43,730 nt of DNA from Psychrobacillus soli. Its GTDB lineage: Bacteria; Bacillota; Bacilli; Bacillales_A; Planococcaceae. Numbering within the stretch: the first letter of the stretch is position 1; every line of letters starts with the position of its first letter. The stretch covers positions 47,153 through 90,882 of the forward strand of contig NZ_VDGG01000013.1 of the NCBI RefSeq assembly GCF_006861775.1, in the 5' to 3' direction. Made by a program: the position numbers and the translations under genes. Under the pieces are notes generated by a model that was not told the DNA's origin, did no database searches, and saw only the letters and a list, made by a program, of their open reading frames with translations. Shown here in pieces: positions 24,856 to 32,829 of the stretch.

Positions 24856-26205
24856 TCAAAGGAACAAAAATGTAAGTGGTGTAACGATAATTAGTGTCAA
24901 CACCGTTCTTATAAACCAGATTGTCAGTATATGACTCATTTTGATCGGTATTTCCGTAGAAAGAATGCAAGGTATCAACGCTGAAAAGAAGAGTATGGTT
25001 GAAATAGATAGAGAGCCAATAATGAATCTAGTTTCTAAACTTGCTTGCAACACTACTAGCGACGGTAAGAACATATCTATCAAGTTAATAGCCGCAGCTT
25101 TTGCCGCGAGAAATGGTTCCGGAATTTGAAGTACCCATGTTAATGGATAAAAAATATAACCAAGATAATCAAATACTGGTGTCTGATTGGCCAAGATTAA
25201 ACCTAATAACCCAATGGACATAATGGATGGTAAAATACCCATGGCCATCACTAATCCATCTTTAACGTTTACAAATATATTTTCTTTCAACTTTGGTGCA
25301 TTATGAGCCGTAGTCATAGCTTGCTCCCACGCATGCCTTATACGATTTTCCTTAATAATTTCTTCCGGAAATCCTTCTTCAGTATAATAATCATCACTTA
25401 TTTTATTAATCGGCCAGATCCTCACAGTAATAGCTGTCACGACAAAGGTAACTAAAAAAGTAAGCCAAAAATACAAATTCCAAATATGCATTATATCCAG
25501 AGTCTTAGCTACGACAATCATAAATGTCGCTGACACAGTAGAAAATCCTGTTGCAATGATGATTGCTTCTCTTTTCGTATACTTTCCTTCTTTATAAATC
25601 CGGTTTGTGATTAATAAACCTATCGAATAACTACCTACAAAAGAGGCAACTGCATCAATAGCCGATCTTCCTGGAGTTCGCCAAACTGGCCGCATAATCG
25701 GTTGCATGAAAATACCGATAAATTCAAGTAACCCATATCCGACAAGCATTGCTAGAAAAATCGCTCCAATTGGAACTAGAACCCCAATAGGAATAAGTAA
25801 ACTATAGTACCAATAAGGTCCCATATCCTCTGCCATTAACCATGCTGGACCGATTTCAAACAGTACTAAAAATGCTGCAATGGCACCCAATACTTTGAAA
25901 CCAGATAGCACCATCTCAACTTTACTTTTTCGCCAAGTTTTTGTGTAAAATGGGTAAACCGCTCCTAATAGGACAAGAATCATCGCATAGTATGCACTCG
26001 CAGTACTCGACAATGATCGAAGCCACGTAACTAGATGATCTAATGGAATAGAACTTTTGTCGTTTAATTCAATAGGAATAAAAAACATAAAGATACCAAT
26101 TGCACTGAAAAAGAAAAATCTGAAAATATTTCGAAACTGGTAAATACTTCTATCTTCTCTAGCGGCTATTGGAGAATTATCAATTGTATCTTGAAGATTA
26201 TTCAT
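24856..26205 (-). CDS. YjiH family transporter (nucleoside-recognition/Gate domain)
   Basis: The 449-residue protein has about ten to eleven membrane segments. RFFFFSAIGIFMFFIPIELN near residues 29-48 and a conserved block (GRSAIDAVASFVGSYSIGLLITNRIYKEGKYTKREA, about 178-215) are typical of YjiH-type Gate-domain proteins, whose substrate is not established. Its place inside the hut-like operon suggests it moves the pathway substrate or an intermediate such as a urocanate derivative across the membrane. It would be a second transporter besides the ABC importer encoded upstream. The gene starts at ATG and lies 59 bases before hutI-like. Confidence 0.82.
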   Translation of the reverse strand: MNNLQDTIDNSPIAAREDRSIYQFRNIFRFFFFSAIGIFMFFIPIELNDKSSIPLDHLVTWLRSLSSTASAYYAMILVLLGAVYPFYTKTWRKSKVEMVLSGFKVLGAIAAFLVLFEIGPAWLMAEDMGPYWYYSLLIPIGVLVPIGAIFLAMLVGYGLLEFIGIFMQPIMRPVWRTPGRSAIDAVASFVGSYSIGLLITNRIYKEGKYTKREAIIIATGFSTVSATFMIVVAKTLDIMHIWNLYFWLTFLVTFVVTAITVRIWPINKISDDYYTEEGFPEEIIKENRIRHAWEQAMTTAHNAPKLKENIFVNVKDGLVMAMGILPSIMSIGLLGLILANQTPVFDYLGYIFYPLTWVLQIPEPFLAAKAAAINLIDMFLPSLVVLQASLETRFIIGSLSISTILFFSALIPCILSTEIPIKMSHILTIWFIRTVLTLIIVTPLTFLFL

Positions 26206-26285
26206 ATTTTCACCCCATAGATTGTATTAGCTAATTTAGAAAGAGTGTACGCATTTCCTTGTTTTTGAATAGTTAAACTTAAAAT

Positions 26286-27008
26286 CTATAAAACCTTACT
26301 TAAAAAGGATTTTGTTCGATCATGTTGCGGGTTTTCAAAAAGTTGTTTTGGTTCATTTTCTTCCACAATGTAACCCCCGTCCATAAACAAAACACGATCA
26401 CCGACTTCTCGTGCAAAACCCATTTCATGAGTCACAACTACCATCGTCATTCCTTCAAGTGCTAATTGTTTCATAACTTCTAGTACTTCACCAACCATCT
26501 CTGGGTCAAGTGCTGAGGTTGGTTCATCAAAAAGCATAATTTTTGGCTCCATTGCAAGCGCTCTAGCAATTGCAACACGTTGCTTTTGTCCTCCTGATAA
26601 GGAATCTGGGTACGCATCTGCCTTCTCTTTCAATCCCACTTTTCGAAGAAGCTCTAAACCTTTTTCTCTAGCCTCTTCCGCAGATAACTTTCTTACTCTC
26701 ATTGGGGCAAGCATAATATTATCAATCACGGTTTTATGTGGAAATAAATTAAATTGCTGAAAAACCATGCCTACCTCGGTTCTTACTTTATTAATATCTG
26801 TTTTCTTATCTGTAATATCAACACCTTCAATCGTAACGTGACCTGCTGTAATGGATTCAAGTAAATTAAGACATCGTAAGAAAGTAGACTTTCCTGATCC
26901 AGAAGGGCCAATAACTACTACTACTTCTTTTGGATTTATGAATGCGTTAATGTCCTTTAATACTTCGTTACTCCCAAATGATTTTTTCAAATTTTTTACT
27001 TCTATCAT
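26286..27008 (-). CDS. Amino-acid ABC importer, ATP-binding subunit
   Basis: This 240-residue ATPase powers a polar amino-acid importer of the GlnQ/HisP type. It has Walker [10 protein letters not shown] (about 34-42), the Q-loop [12 protein letters not shown], the signature LSGGQKQR (about 136-143), Walker [14 protein letters not shown] and the switch His in VVTHEMGFA. Its start overlaps the permease stop by 4 bases (ATGA), so the two are translationally coupled. The place in the hut-like operon suggests it imports the amino acid that the operon degrades. Confidence 0.93.
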   Translation of the reverse strand: MIEVKNLKKSFGSNEVLKDINAFINPKEVVVVIGPSGSGKSTFLRCLNLLESITAGHVTIEGVDITDKKTDINKVRTEVGMVFQQFNLFPHKTVIDNIMLAPMRVRKLSAEEAREKGLELLRKVGLKEKADAYPDSLSGGQKQRVAIARALAMEPKIMLFDEPTSALDPEMVGEVLEVMKQLALEGMTMVVVTHEMGFAREVGDRVLFMDGGYIVEENEPKQLFENPQHDRTKSFLSKVL

Positions 27009-27661
27009 TCTGTCGCTAACCTTCTTTCAAGACGATTTAATAAGTAGCTTAAAGAGGTAGTTAACACTAAATAGATAAGTGCAGCTGTGAGATATGGTTC
27101 CCATACTCGGAAATACTGGCTTCCTAATGCCCGCCCATAATACATAAGTTCAGGAGCGGCCACGAGAGATGCCAGTGAAGATTCTTTTATAAGAACGATG
27201 AATTCGTTCCCAAGGGGAGGAATCATCCTTTTAAAGGCCTGAGGCAAAATAACATCTTTCATCGATTGAACATGATTCATACCTAAAGAACGGGCTGCTT
27301 CCATTTGTCCCTTATCAATGGACTGTATGCCAGCCCTAAAAATTTCTGATATATACGCACCAGCAATCAAGGAAAGTGCGATAATGCTTGCAAGTATCCC
27401 ATTTGTATTTCCAGTTAACAAGGGCACTACACCAAAATGAATTAATAGTAATTGCACGTATAGTGGGGTTCCACGAAAAAAAGTAATATAACAACTACAA
27501 AGAAACGCAATCGGCTTATTTCGCGTCATTTTCCCTAAACCAATTAATAATCCTAGTACTGTTCCAATCAAAATCCCAACCAATGATAACCCGATTGTTA
27601 GTAATGTCCCTTTTACAAAGAATGGAATATATTCTACTAAGATATCAAATCTAAAATCCAT
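27005..27661 (-). CDS. Amino-acid ABC importer, permease subunit
   Basis: The 218-residue protein has about five membrane helices and the HisM/GlnP-type EAA loop [20 protein letters not shown] (about 142-161) that docks on the ATPase. [10 protein letters not shown] near 68-77 is also characteristic of polar amino-acid permeases. It follows the solute-binding protein gene after a perfect 10-bp hairpin and overlaps the ATPase gene. It probably forms a homodimer, as no second permease gene is present. The ATG has a GGGGGG-rich ribosome binding site. Confidence 0.93.
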   Translation of the reverse strand: MDFRFDILVEYIPFFVKGTLLTIGLSLVGILIGTVLGLLIGLGKMTRNKPIAFLCSCYITFFRGTPLYVQLLLIHFGVVPLLTGNTNGILASIIALSLIAGAYISEIFRAGIQSIDKGQMEAARSLGMNHVQSMKDVILPQAFKRMIPPLGNEFIVLIKESSLASLVAAPELMYYGRALGSQYFRVWEPYLTAALIYLVLTTSLSYLLNRLERRLATE

Positions 27662-27688
27662 TGATTTCCCCCCTTATGTAAACCAAAA

Positions 27689-27718
27689 TTGCGTAACTAC
27701 TTATTAGGAGTTACGCAA
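27689..27718 (-). other. Intercistronic hairpin after the solute-binding protein gene
   Basis: TTGCGTAACT (27689-27698) pairs perfectly with AGTTACGCAA (27709-27718). It has no proper T-run. Hairpins at this place are common after binding-protein genes and stabilise the upstream mRNA, giving more binding protein than permease. Confidence 0.6.
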
Positions 27719-27732
27719 CTTGATTTATTCAC

Positions 27733-28548
27733 TTACTCCTGTTCTGCTAGTATCGTTTCTACATCAGGTTCAGCACCAAACCACTCTTCGTAAATTTTTG
27801 CATAAGTACCATTTTTCAGTACTTCAGTAACAGCTACATCAAAATCCGCTTTAAGAGCGCTACCTTTTGGAAACATTAGCCCATAAAATTCTTTTTCAAA
27901 ACCTTCTTCATCTTTAATTATGGATAATTTTTTATCGGGATTGTTTTTTGCATATTCTTGAACAACTGCATTGTCGGCTACAACAGCATCTGCTCCGCCA
28001 CTCAACATCTCCAAAATAGCTAGATTATTATTATCGAATTTCTTAATATCTTTATGGTTTTTGCCAAGAATACCCTCAACCGCTTCCTGACCTGTAGTAC
28101 CACCTAGTACTGCTACAACTTTGCCCTTTAAATCAGCAGCACTTTTAATATCACTACCTTCTGGTACCAAAATTTCATTTGTTGATAAATAGTATGGAAC
28201 TGAAAAATCATACGTCTGTTTACGTTCGTCATTTATCGTAATTGCACATATACCTAAATCTGAAAGCTTATCTTTCACTTCGACAAATAATGGATCCCAT
28301 CCAACATGTACAAGTTCAATTTCGTAACCCGCTTCTGCTGCAACCGCATTCATAAAGTCGACATCAAAACCTTTCATTTTCCCTTGATCTAAGTAAACAA
28401 ATGGTGCATAGTTTGCTTCTGTCGCGATTTTTAGTTTTTTCTTTTCGTTATTTGCTCCATCGGCTTCAACGCTAGTACCATCTGAACCACAGGCTGCTAG
28501 GATTAGAGAGAAGATCATGACAATGATTAGAAGAGAAAACTTTTTCAT
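27733..28548 (-). CDS. Amino-acid ABC importer, solute-binding lipoprotein
   Basis: The 271-residue protein has a lipoprotein signal peptide with lipobox LAAC (Cys 20) and a type II periplasmic-binding fold (about 36-265). Residues that hold the alpha-carboxylate and alpha-amino groups of amino acids are visible: Arg 109 in INDERKQTYDFSVPY and an Asp in VVADNAVV (192). The ligand is therefore probably an alpha-amino acid; side-chain preference cannot be read. It follows hutU-like but a strong terminator lies between, so it may need read-through or a second promoter; a TATGAT box lies upstream. It is tethered to the outer face of the membrane. Confidence 0.92.
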   Translation of the reverse strand: MKKFSLLIIVMIFSLILAACGSDGTSVEADGANNEKKKLKIATEANYAPFVYLDQGKMKGFDVDFMNAVAAEAGYEIELVHVGWDPLFVEVKDKLSDLGICAITINDERKQTYDFSVPYYLSTNEILVPEGSDIKSAADLKGKVVAVLGGTTGQEAVEGILGKNHKDIKKFDNNNLAILEMLSGGADAVVADNAVVQEYAKNNPDKKLSIIKDEEGFEKEFYGLMFPKGSALKADFDVAVTEVLKNGTYAKIYEEWFGAEPDVETILAEQE

Positions 28549-28603
28549 TCAATTGTCCCCTTATATTTAATAGTTTTCGATCATCATACTGTTTGTGAGC
28601 CAT

Positions 28604-28646
28604 TAAAAAAGGTAGAGAAAATAATATCTGCATGTTCTCTACCTTT
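28604..28646 (-). terminator. Terminator between hutU-like and importer genes
   Basis: AAAGGTAGAGAA (28608-28619) pairs perfectly with TTCTCTACCTTT (28635-28646), followed by T residues on the minus strand. It lies 14 bases after the hutU-like stop, inside what is otherwise a continuous operon. It would lower transcription of the genes that follow unless these have their own promoter. Confidence 0.85.
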
Positions 28647-28659
28647 CCATTTTACCTAC

Positions 28660-30378
28660 TTACGCATTGACTTCTTTCTTCACGTCTTTTGGTCCAAATG
28701 TCGCTTCTGGTTTCCACCATAATGGAATTTTAATACTTTCATTCGTTAATTTCCCTTTACCGTTCGCAACATCTTGTGCAGTTTCGTACCCCGCTTGCGC
28801 ATGACGTACAACCCCAATTCCAGAATCTACTGTCATTGCTACTTCAAGTCTCATATCAGATTCAGCTGTACCATCTGCCACCATCGTCACACCTGTGTGT
28901 ACTGCTTCTCCCATTGAATAGTTTGCTTGAATAGCGATTAAATCACACATACCAACTGCGTTTAGAAGACCATTCAACATTGGCCAATCAGAGATTAAGT
29001 CACTACCATCTTTCATATTCTCTGATTCAAATGTTGGGTTTACGATTGATCCAGAGTCCAAGTTGTCACGAGAGAATGCAACCGGTCCAGATAGTTCTCC
29101 ACGGCGAATCATGTCATTTACTTCTAGTGCAAATGCTTTACGTTGGCCGAATCCCATATAACAAATACGTGCAGGTAATGCTTCAATTGGAATATGCTTT
29201 TTCGCTAATTTGATCCAGCGTGTAACGAGTTTATCATCGCTAAATTTTTCTAAAATCATATCGTCAATTTTACGTAAATCTTCCGCATCTCCAGATAAGC
29301 AAACCCAACGGAACGGTCCGCGTCCTTCACAGAATAGTGGTCGGATATATTCTGCTACGAAACCAGGAAGACGTTTTGCTTCTTTTTCATCCATCCCTGC
29401 ATCAATACATTCTTTACGATGGCTTGTGCCGTACTCAAACGAATGAACACCTAAATCCATGAATTTGATTAATGCCTTTAATTCACGAACCATTGTTTCA
29501 CGCGCTTTTTCCAAGTACAATTCACGATTTGTATCACGAAGCTCTTCTGCTTCTTGCACTGTGTAACCCGCAGGTAAATATGAAATAGGGTCATGACCAG
29601 GTGTCATGGATGTGGAAATGTCAGGTAGCCACCCTTTTTCAAGCACTTCTTCATAAATGTCTGCAGCATTACCTACAACAGCAATACCAAGTGGTTTTCC
29701 AGCTGCCGCATATTCTTTTGCTTTTGCGATTGCTTCATCTAGCGAATTAGCTAACTCATCGATGAATCCTTTTTCAATACGACGTTGAATGATTTCGACA
29801 TTTGAGTCACAAAGAATTGCCACACCGCCGTGCATCGTCATCGCGCGTGTTTGGTTTCCGCCCATTCCCCCTGCACCCGCAGTTAAAAGGATCTTTCCAA
29901 CAAGCGAGTCATTATAATGCAAGCGTGCGATGGCAGAAAGGGTTTCAAAAGTACCTTGAATAACACCTTGCGTTCCAATGTACTCCCATGGAGCAGCAGT
30001 ATAGTTTGCATAAATAGTTAAGTTTTTATCTTGTAAATCATAGAACGTAGGCCAATCTGCTTTCATAATATTCGTTGTCGCCATTACTACTGTTGGCGCA
30101 TATTTATGGGTTTTAAAGATTGCAACTGGCATTCCAGATTGAACTACAAGTGTTTCATCATCCTCTAATTCTTTTAAAGATTTCACAATTGCGTGGTAAG
30201 ATTCCCAGTTACGAGCGGCTTTTCCGATACCACCGTAGATTACAAGCTCTTCCGGTTTCTCGGCATTTTCCATATTGTTCTCTAACATTCGTAAAATCGA
30301 TTCTTGTCTCCAACCTTTACAACGTAACTCTGGTCCTCTTTGTGCTTTTACGGAATATAAAATTTCTGGTGTTGTCAT
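28660..30378 (-). CDS. hutU: Urocanate hydratase family protein with altered active-site loop
   Basis: Urocanase adds water to urocanate with tightly bound NAD+. The 572-residue protein has the family layout: YGGIGKAARNW near 48-58, the dinucleotide motif GAGGMGGNQ (168-176), FVAEYIRPLFCEGRGPFRW near 340-358, and ARIC (Cys 406). It departs from the family in the C-terminal loop: the canonical HHGGGVGMGYS is replaced by a two-residue-shorter IQANYSMGEAV (483-493), and the canonical GGMGGAQPLA becomes GGMGGNQTRA. These changes suggest a urocanate analogue as substrate. It is the first gene after a perfect -24/-12 promoter (30427-30445). The ATG at 30378 gives a leader of about 39 bases. Confidence 0.88.
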   Translation of the reverse strand: MTTPEILYSVKAQRGPELRCKGWRQESILRMLENNMENAEKPEELVIYGGIGKAARNWESYHAIVKSLKELEDDETLVVQSGMPVAIFKTHKYAPTVVMATTNIMKADWPTFYDLQDKNLTIYANYTAAPWEYIGTQGVIQGTFETLSAIARLHYNDSLVGKILLTAGAGGMGGNQTRAMTMHGGVAILCDSNVEIIQRRIEKGFIDELANSLDEAIAKAKEYAAAGKPLGIAVVGNAADIYEEVLEKGWLPDISTSMTPGHDPISYLPAGYTVQEAEELRDTNRELYLEKARETMVRELKALIKFMDLGVHSFEYGTSHRKECIDAGMDEKEAKRLPGFVAEYIRPLFCEGRGPFRWVCLSGDAEDLRKIDDMILEKFSDDKLVTRWIKLAKKHIPIEALPARICYMGFGQRKAFALEVNDMIRRGELSGPVAFSRDNLDSGSIVNPTFESENMKDGSDLISDWPMLNGLLNAVGMCDLIAIQANYSMGEAVHTGVTMVADGTAESDMRLEVAMTVDSGIGVVRHAQAGYETAQDVANGKGKLTNESIKIPLWWKPEATFGPKDVKKEVNA

Positions 30379-30426
30379 CGATAATTCCCCCTAAAATAAT
30401 ATGATTGGTTTTCACACTTTTCTATA

Positions 30427-30445
30427 TTGCAAGTGCCGTGCCAAA
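30427..30445 (-). promoter_or_regulatory. Sigma-54 (-24/-12) promoter of the hut-like operon
   Basis: On the minus strand TTTGGCACGGCACTTGCAA has the -24 GG (plus-strand CC at 30441-30442) and -12 GC (30429-30430) with the required 10 bases between, and agrees with TGGCACG-N4-TTGCA throughout. Transcription should start near 30417, 39 bases before hutU-like. The sigma-54 activator gene at 30730 is divergent. Confidence 0.93.
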
Positions 30446-30491
30446 GTTATTAATTTTAGTAACTAGTTTCTTAATTATCTAGATAACATTG

Positions 30492-30508
30492 TAGAATCAA
30501 TGATTCTA
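30492..30508. promoter_or_regulatory. Perfect palindrome, probable activator site for the hut-like promoter
   Basis: TAGAATCAATGATTCTA is a perfect 8-1-8 inverted repeat, centred about 58 bases upstream of the -24 element. This is the usual place for an upstream activator sequence of a sigma-54 enhancer-binding protein. The likely binder is the product of the divergent gene at 30730. Confidence 0.6.
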
Positions 30509-30571
30509 TTTATTTTTTATCTTCATTAAAAATATCAAACTTGAATTTATAACAATAATTTGCGCAGATAT

Positions 30572-30600
30572 TTTATATGTATTTCTAAAATACATATAAA
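30572..30600. promoter_or_regulatory. Perfect 13-3-13 inverted repeat in the hutU-activator intergenic region
   Basis: The left arm TTTATATGTATTT (30572-30584) and right arm AAATACATATAAA (30588-30600) are exact reverse complements. It lies about 130 bases from the hut-like -24 element and the same distance before the divergent activator start. It could be a second activator site or an operator for the activator gene. The sequence differs from the palindrome at 30492. The rest of this 351-base gap is AT-rich with no other clear signal. Confidence 0.5.
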
Positions 30601-30729
30601 TAAATCCTATATCTCTATTAAACAAAGCTTTCTATATGGGGCAGATAACTTTTGCATGCAGACTATTCTAAATCATCGGAATTATGATACACTATTAATA
30701 ACTTTATAGTTGAAAGGGGTAAAAGTACT

Positions 30730-32442
30730 TTGGCTGTTTCTTCACTTGGTTCGATTATAAGAAGTTTTGTAGATGGGGTCATTGCTTTAAACGAAAATTA
30801 TGAAATTCTGTGGCATGATTTAAAAGATGATATTCCTTTAGAAGTTTCAGTAGGCACTCAAATATCAGATATCATTGCCTGTGATAATAGATTATTGATC
30901 AATAACAAAACATTTCCCCTTGATATTAATGAGAGACATTTTTCGGTAGAAGTGAAAGTTTTTACGGAGGATCATTCTTATATTTTCCTATGCTTAAGAG
31001 ATTTGAGAACTGAAATGATGGATACGGCAGAAAGACTATATTGTTTGGAAAAAATAATCGATTCTCTCGATGAGGGAGTAATGATGAGTAATTCTGAAGG
31101 AGAAATTATTTTATATAATCAAGCGCAGGAAAAAATGGAAGGCTTAACTAGCAAGGATATTATAGGTAAACATTTATGGTCCGTCTACAATTACAATCCA
31201 CAGTATTCAGAGCACAGACATACGTTTAAAACAGGTAAACCAATTTACTCAAGGTATCGGGCCCATTCTACAGTAAACGGGATACCGAAATATGTGAACT
31301 ATAGTACATTTCCAATTCAAAAAGATGGTAAAACTATCTCTGTTTTTTCATTAAGTACCAATGAATCAAAACTAAAAGATCGGCTTCATCAAACAATCGA
31401 GCTAAGAAGGCAGTCAAATGTAACAACTCACGAAAAAGTCAACTCAAAGAACGGAACAATTTTTACCTTTAATGATATCAAGGGAAAAAGTTTGGCACTT
31501 TTAGAGCTCATTAAAGAGGCCCAAAATGTTGCCATACATAATGCGGACACATTAATTGTAGGGGAAACGGGTACAGGAAAAGAGCTATTCGCACAAAGTA
31601 TGCATAATCATAGTCCAAGAGCAAATAAACCATTCGTTGCAATCAACTGTGCTGCAATCCCGGAAAACTTATTGGAAAGTACATTGTTCGGCACTATCAA
31701 AGGCGCTTATACTGGAGCAACAGATCAAATTGGGCTATTCGAGTACGCTCAAGATGGCACCTTGTTCTTGGATGAAATTAACTCCATGCCTATGACATTG
31801 CAGTCAAAACTAATGAGAATATTACAGGAGCGATTCGTACGAAGAGTAGGTTCTAATGAAGTATCTCCTGTAAAGTGTACAGTCATTAGCGCTTGTAACG
31901 AAGATCCAGAAAAACTTATTGCCGAAAATAAAATGCGACTCGACTTGTTTTATCGGATTGCTCACACTAGTCTTTATATCCCACCTCTAAGGGAACGGAC
32001 AGAAGATGTACATTTTTTTATTAACTACTTCCTCATGACTTATCAAACAAAGTTATCCAAAGAAGTTCCACAGCTTTCAGAGACGTTGCAAAAAAGTTTG
32101 CTCAAATATCCTTGGCCCGGCAATATACGTGAACTAGAACATTTAATCGAAAACCTCATTATCCGTGTACCAGAAAATGCAGAAGCTATTAATATGGAGC
32201 ATTTACCATCCTATATGCGCGGTAAAATAATTACAGTGTTTCAAACAACTACATCCGAACAAGGAAACGTAATGCAAAGACCCCTTAAGAAAATCTTCAA
32301 TAACACAGAAAAACAGTTAATAGAAACAACCTTGAAACTTACAAACTGGAATGTTTCACAAGCCGCCCAAAAATTAGGCATCACTCGACAAAGTCTGCAA
32401 TATCATATAAAAAAACATGCCATTGAAAAACCTATAATTTAA
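30730..32442 (+). CDS. Sigma-54-dependent activator, RocR-like
   Basis: The 570-residue enhancer-binding protein has an N-terminal PAS-type sensor region (about 1-210, with LDEGVMMSNSEGEIILYNQA), an AAA+ domain with Walker A GETGTGKE (278-285), the sigma-54 contact loop GAYTGA (325-330), Walker B GTLFLDEI (343-350) and arginine-finger region, and a Fis-type helix-turn-helix at the end (about 540-562, NVSQAAQKLGITRQSLQYHI). The sensor and AAA+ parts resemble B. subtilis RocR, the activator of arginine catabolism. The start is TTG with AAAGGGG upstream. It is divergent from the hut-like operon and is its likely activator, sensing the substrate or an intermediate (inference). Confidence 0.92.
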   Translation: MAVSSLGSIIRSFVDGVIALNENYEILWHDLKDDIPLEVSVGTQISDIIACDNRLLINNKTFPLDINERHFSVEVKVFTEDHSYIFLCLRDLRTEMMDTAERLYCLEKIIDSLDEGVMMSNSEGEIILYNQAQEKMEGLTSKDIIGKHLWSVYNYNPQYSEHRHTFKTGKPIYSRYRAHSTVNGIPKYVNYSTFPIQKDGKTISVFSLSTNESKLKDRLHQTIELRRQSNVTTHEKVNSKNGTIFTFNDIKGKSLALLELIKEAQNVAIHNADTLIVGETGTGKELFAQSMHNHSPRANKPFVAINCAAIPENLLESTLFGTIKGAYTGATDQIGLFEYAQDGTLFLDEINSMPMTLQSKLMRILQERFVRRVGSNEVSPVKCTVISACNEDPEKLIAENKMRLDLFYRIAHTSLYIPPLRERTEDVHFFINYFLMTYQTKLSKEVPQLSETLQKSLLKYPWPGNIRELEHLIENLIIRVPENAEAINMEHLPSYMRGKIITVFQTTTSEQGNVMQRPLKKIFNNTEKQLIETTLKLTNWNVSQAAQKLGITRQSLQYHIKKHAIEKPII

Positions 32443-32455
32443 ATTTTAAAAAGCT

Positions 32456-32520
32456 TCCCTGTGTCAGACGAAATTTAAAAACAATTCAGAACAGCGTCCT
32501 ATTTGCGTCTAACACAGGGA
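32456..32520. other. Long-loop hairpin between convergent genes
   Basis: CCCTGTGTCAGACG (about 32458-32471) and CGTCTAACACAGGG (about 32506-32519) pair with one mismatch around a loop of about 35 bases. It lies between the convergent activator and atuA-like genes. There is no T-run beside the stem, so it is not a classical terminator; it may work as a transcription barrier or be a repeat remnant. Confidence 0.45.
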
Positions 32521-32526
32521 TCGAAT

Positions 32527-32829
32527 TCAATCTAGTTCTAGTTCCAACAAAGCAAAGCTTAACGACTTCCCGTGCGTATCCAGCGTCAAGGAAGTCGTTA
32601 CGCCTGTTGCCAAAGCTTGCGAACAGACAAACTGCAGCGCTTGAATGTTCTGAACGTCATATCGTTTTACTTCTCCTTCTACAATGCCTTTTAAATGATG
32701 CTTTACCACTTCTACAGTCAATCTCTCTTTTAATAATTCATAATCAGATGCTTCATAAGGTATAACGGACAACGTAATAGTATTTCCTTTATCCCCGGTT
32801 CGACAGTGCGCAATATCATAAAGTTTCAT
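32527..32829 (-). CDS. AtuA-like C-terminal (ferredoxin-fold) domain protein
   Basis: The 100-residue protein starts MKLYDIAHCRTGDKGNT and matches the C-terminal domain of full-length AtuA proteins, which in many bacteria is fused to the larger DUF1446 part. Here it is a separate gene whose ATG lies inside the end of the upstream gene: the frames overlap by 14 bases (32816-32829) in different registers, which implies translational coupling and equal amounts of both products. The HCRTGDKGN motif is well kept in the family; its function is unknown. It is the last gene of the operon. Confidence 0.8.
   Translation of the reverse strand: MKLYDIAHCRTGDKGNTITLSVIPYEASDYELLKERLTVEVVKHHLKGIVEGEVKRYDVQNIQALQFVCSQALATGVTTSLTLDTHGKSLSFALLELELD

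Noticed and set aside
24856-30378. Ergothioneine degradation as the function of the hut-like operon
   Set aside because: The lyase keeps the Ala-Ser-Gly cofactor triad and amino-acid lyase pocket, and the importer keeps residues for a free alpha-amino group, whereas ergothioneine has a trimethylated amine. Not excluded for HutU and HutI, but less likely for the whole set.
30652-30688. Sigma-A promoter (TTGCAT and TATGAT) for the RocR-like activator gene
   Set aside because: The two boxes are 25 bases apart, too far for a sigma-A promoter; no better pair was found, so no promoter is listed.
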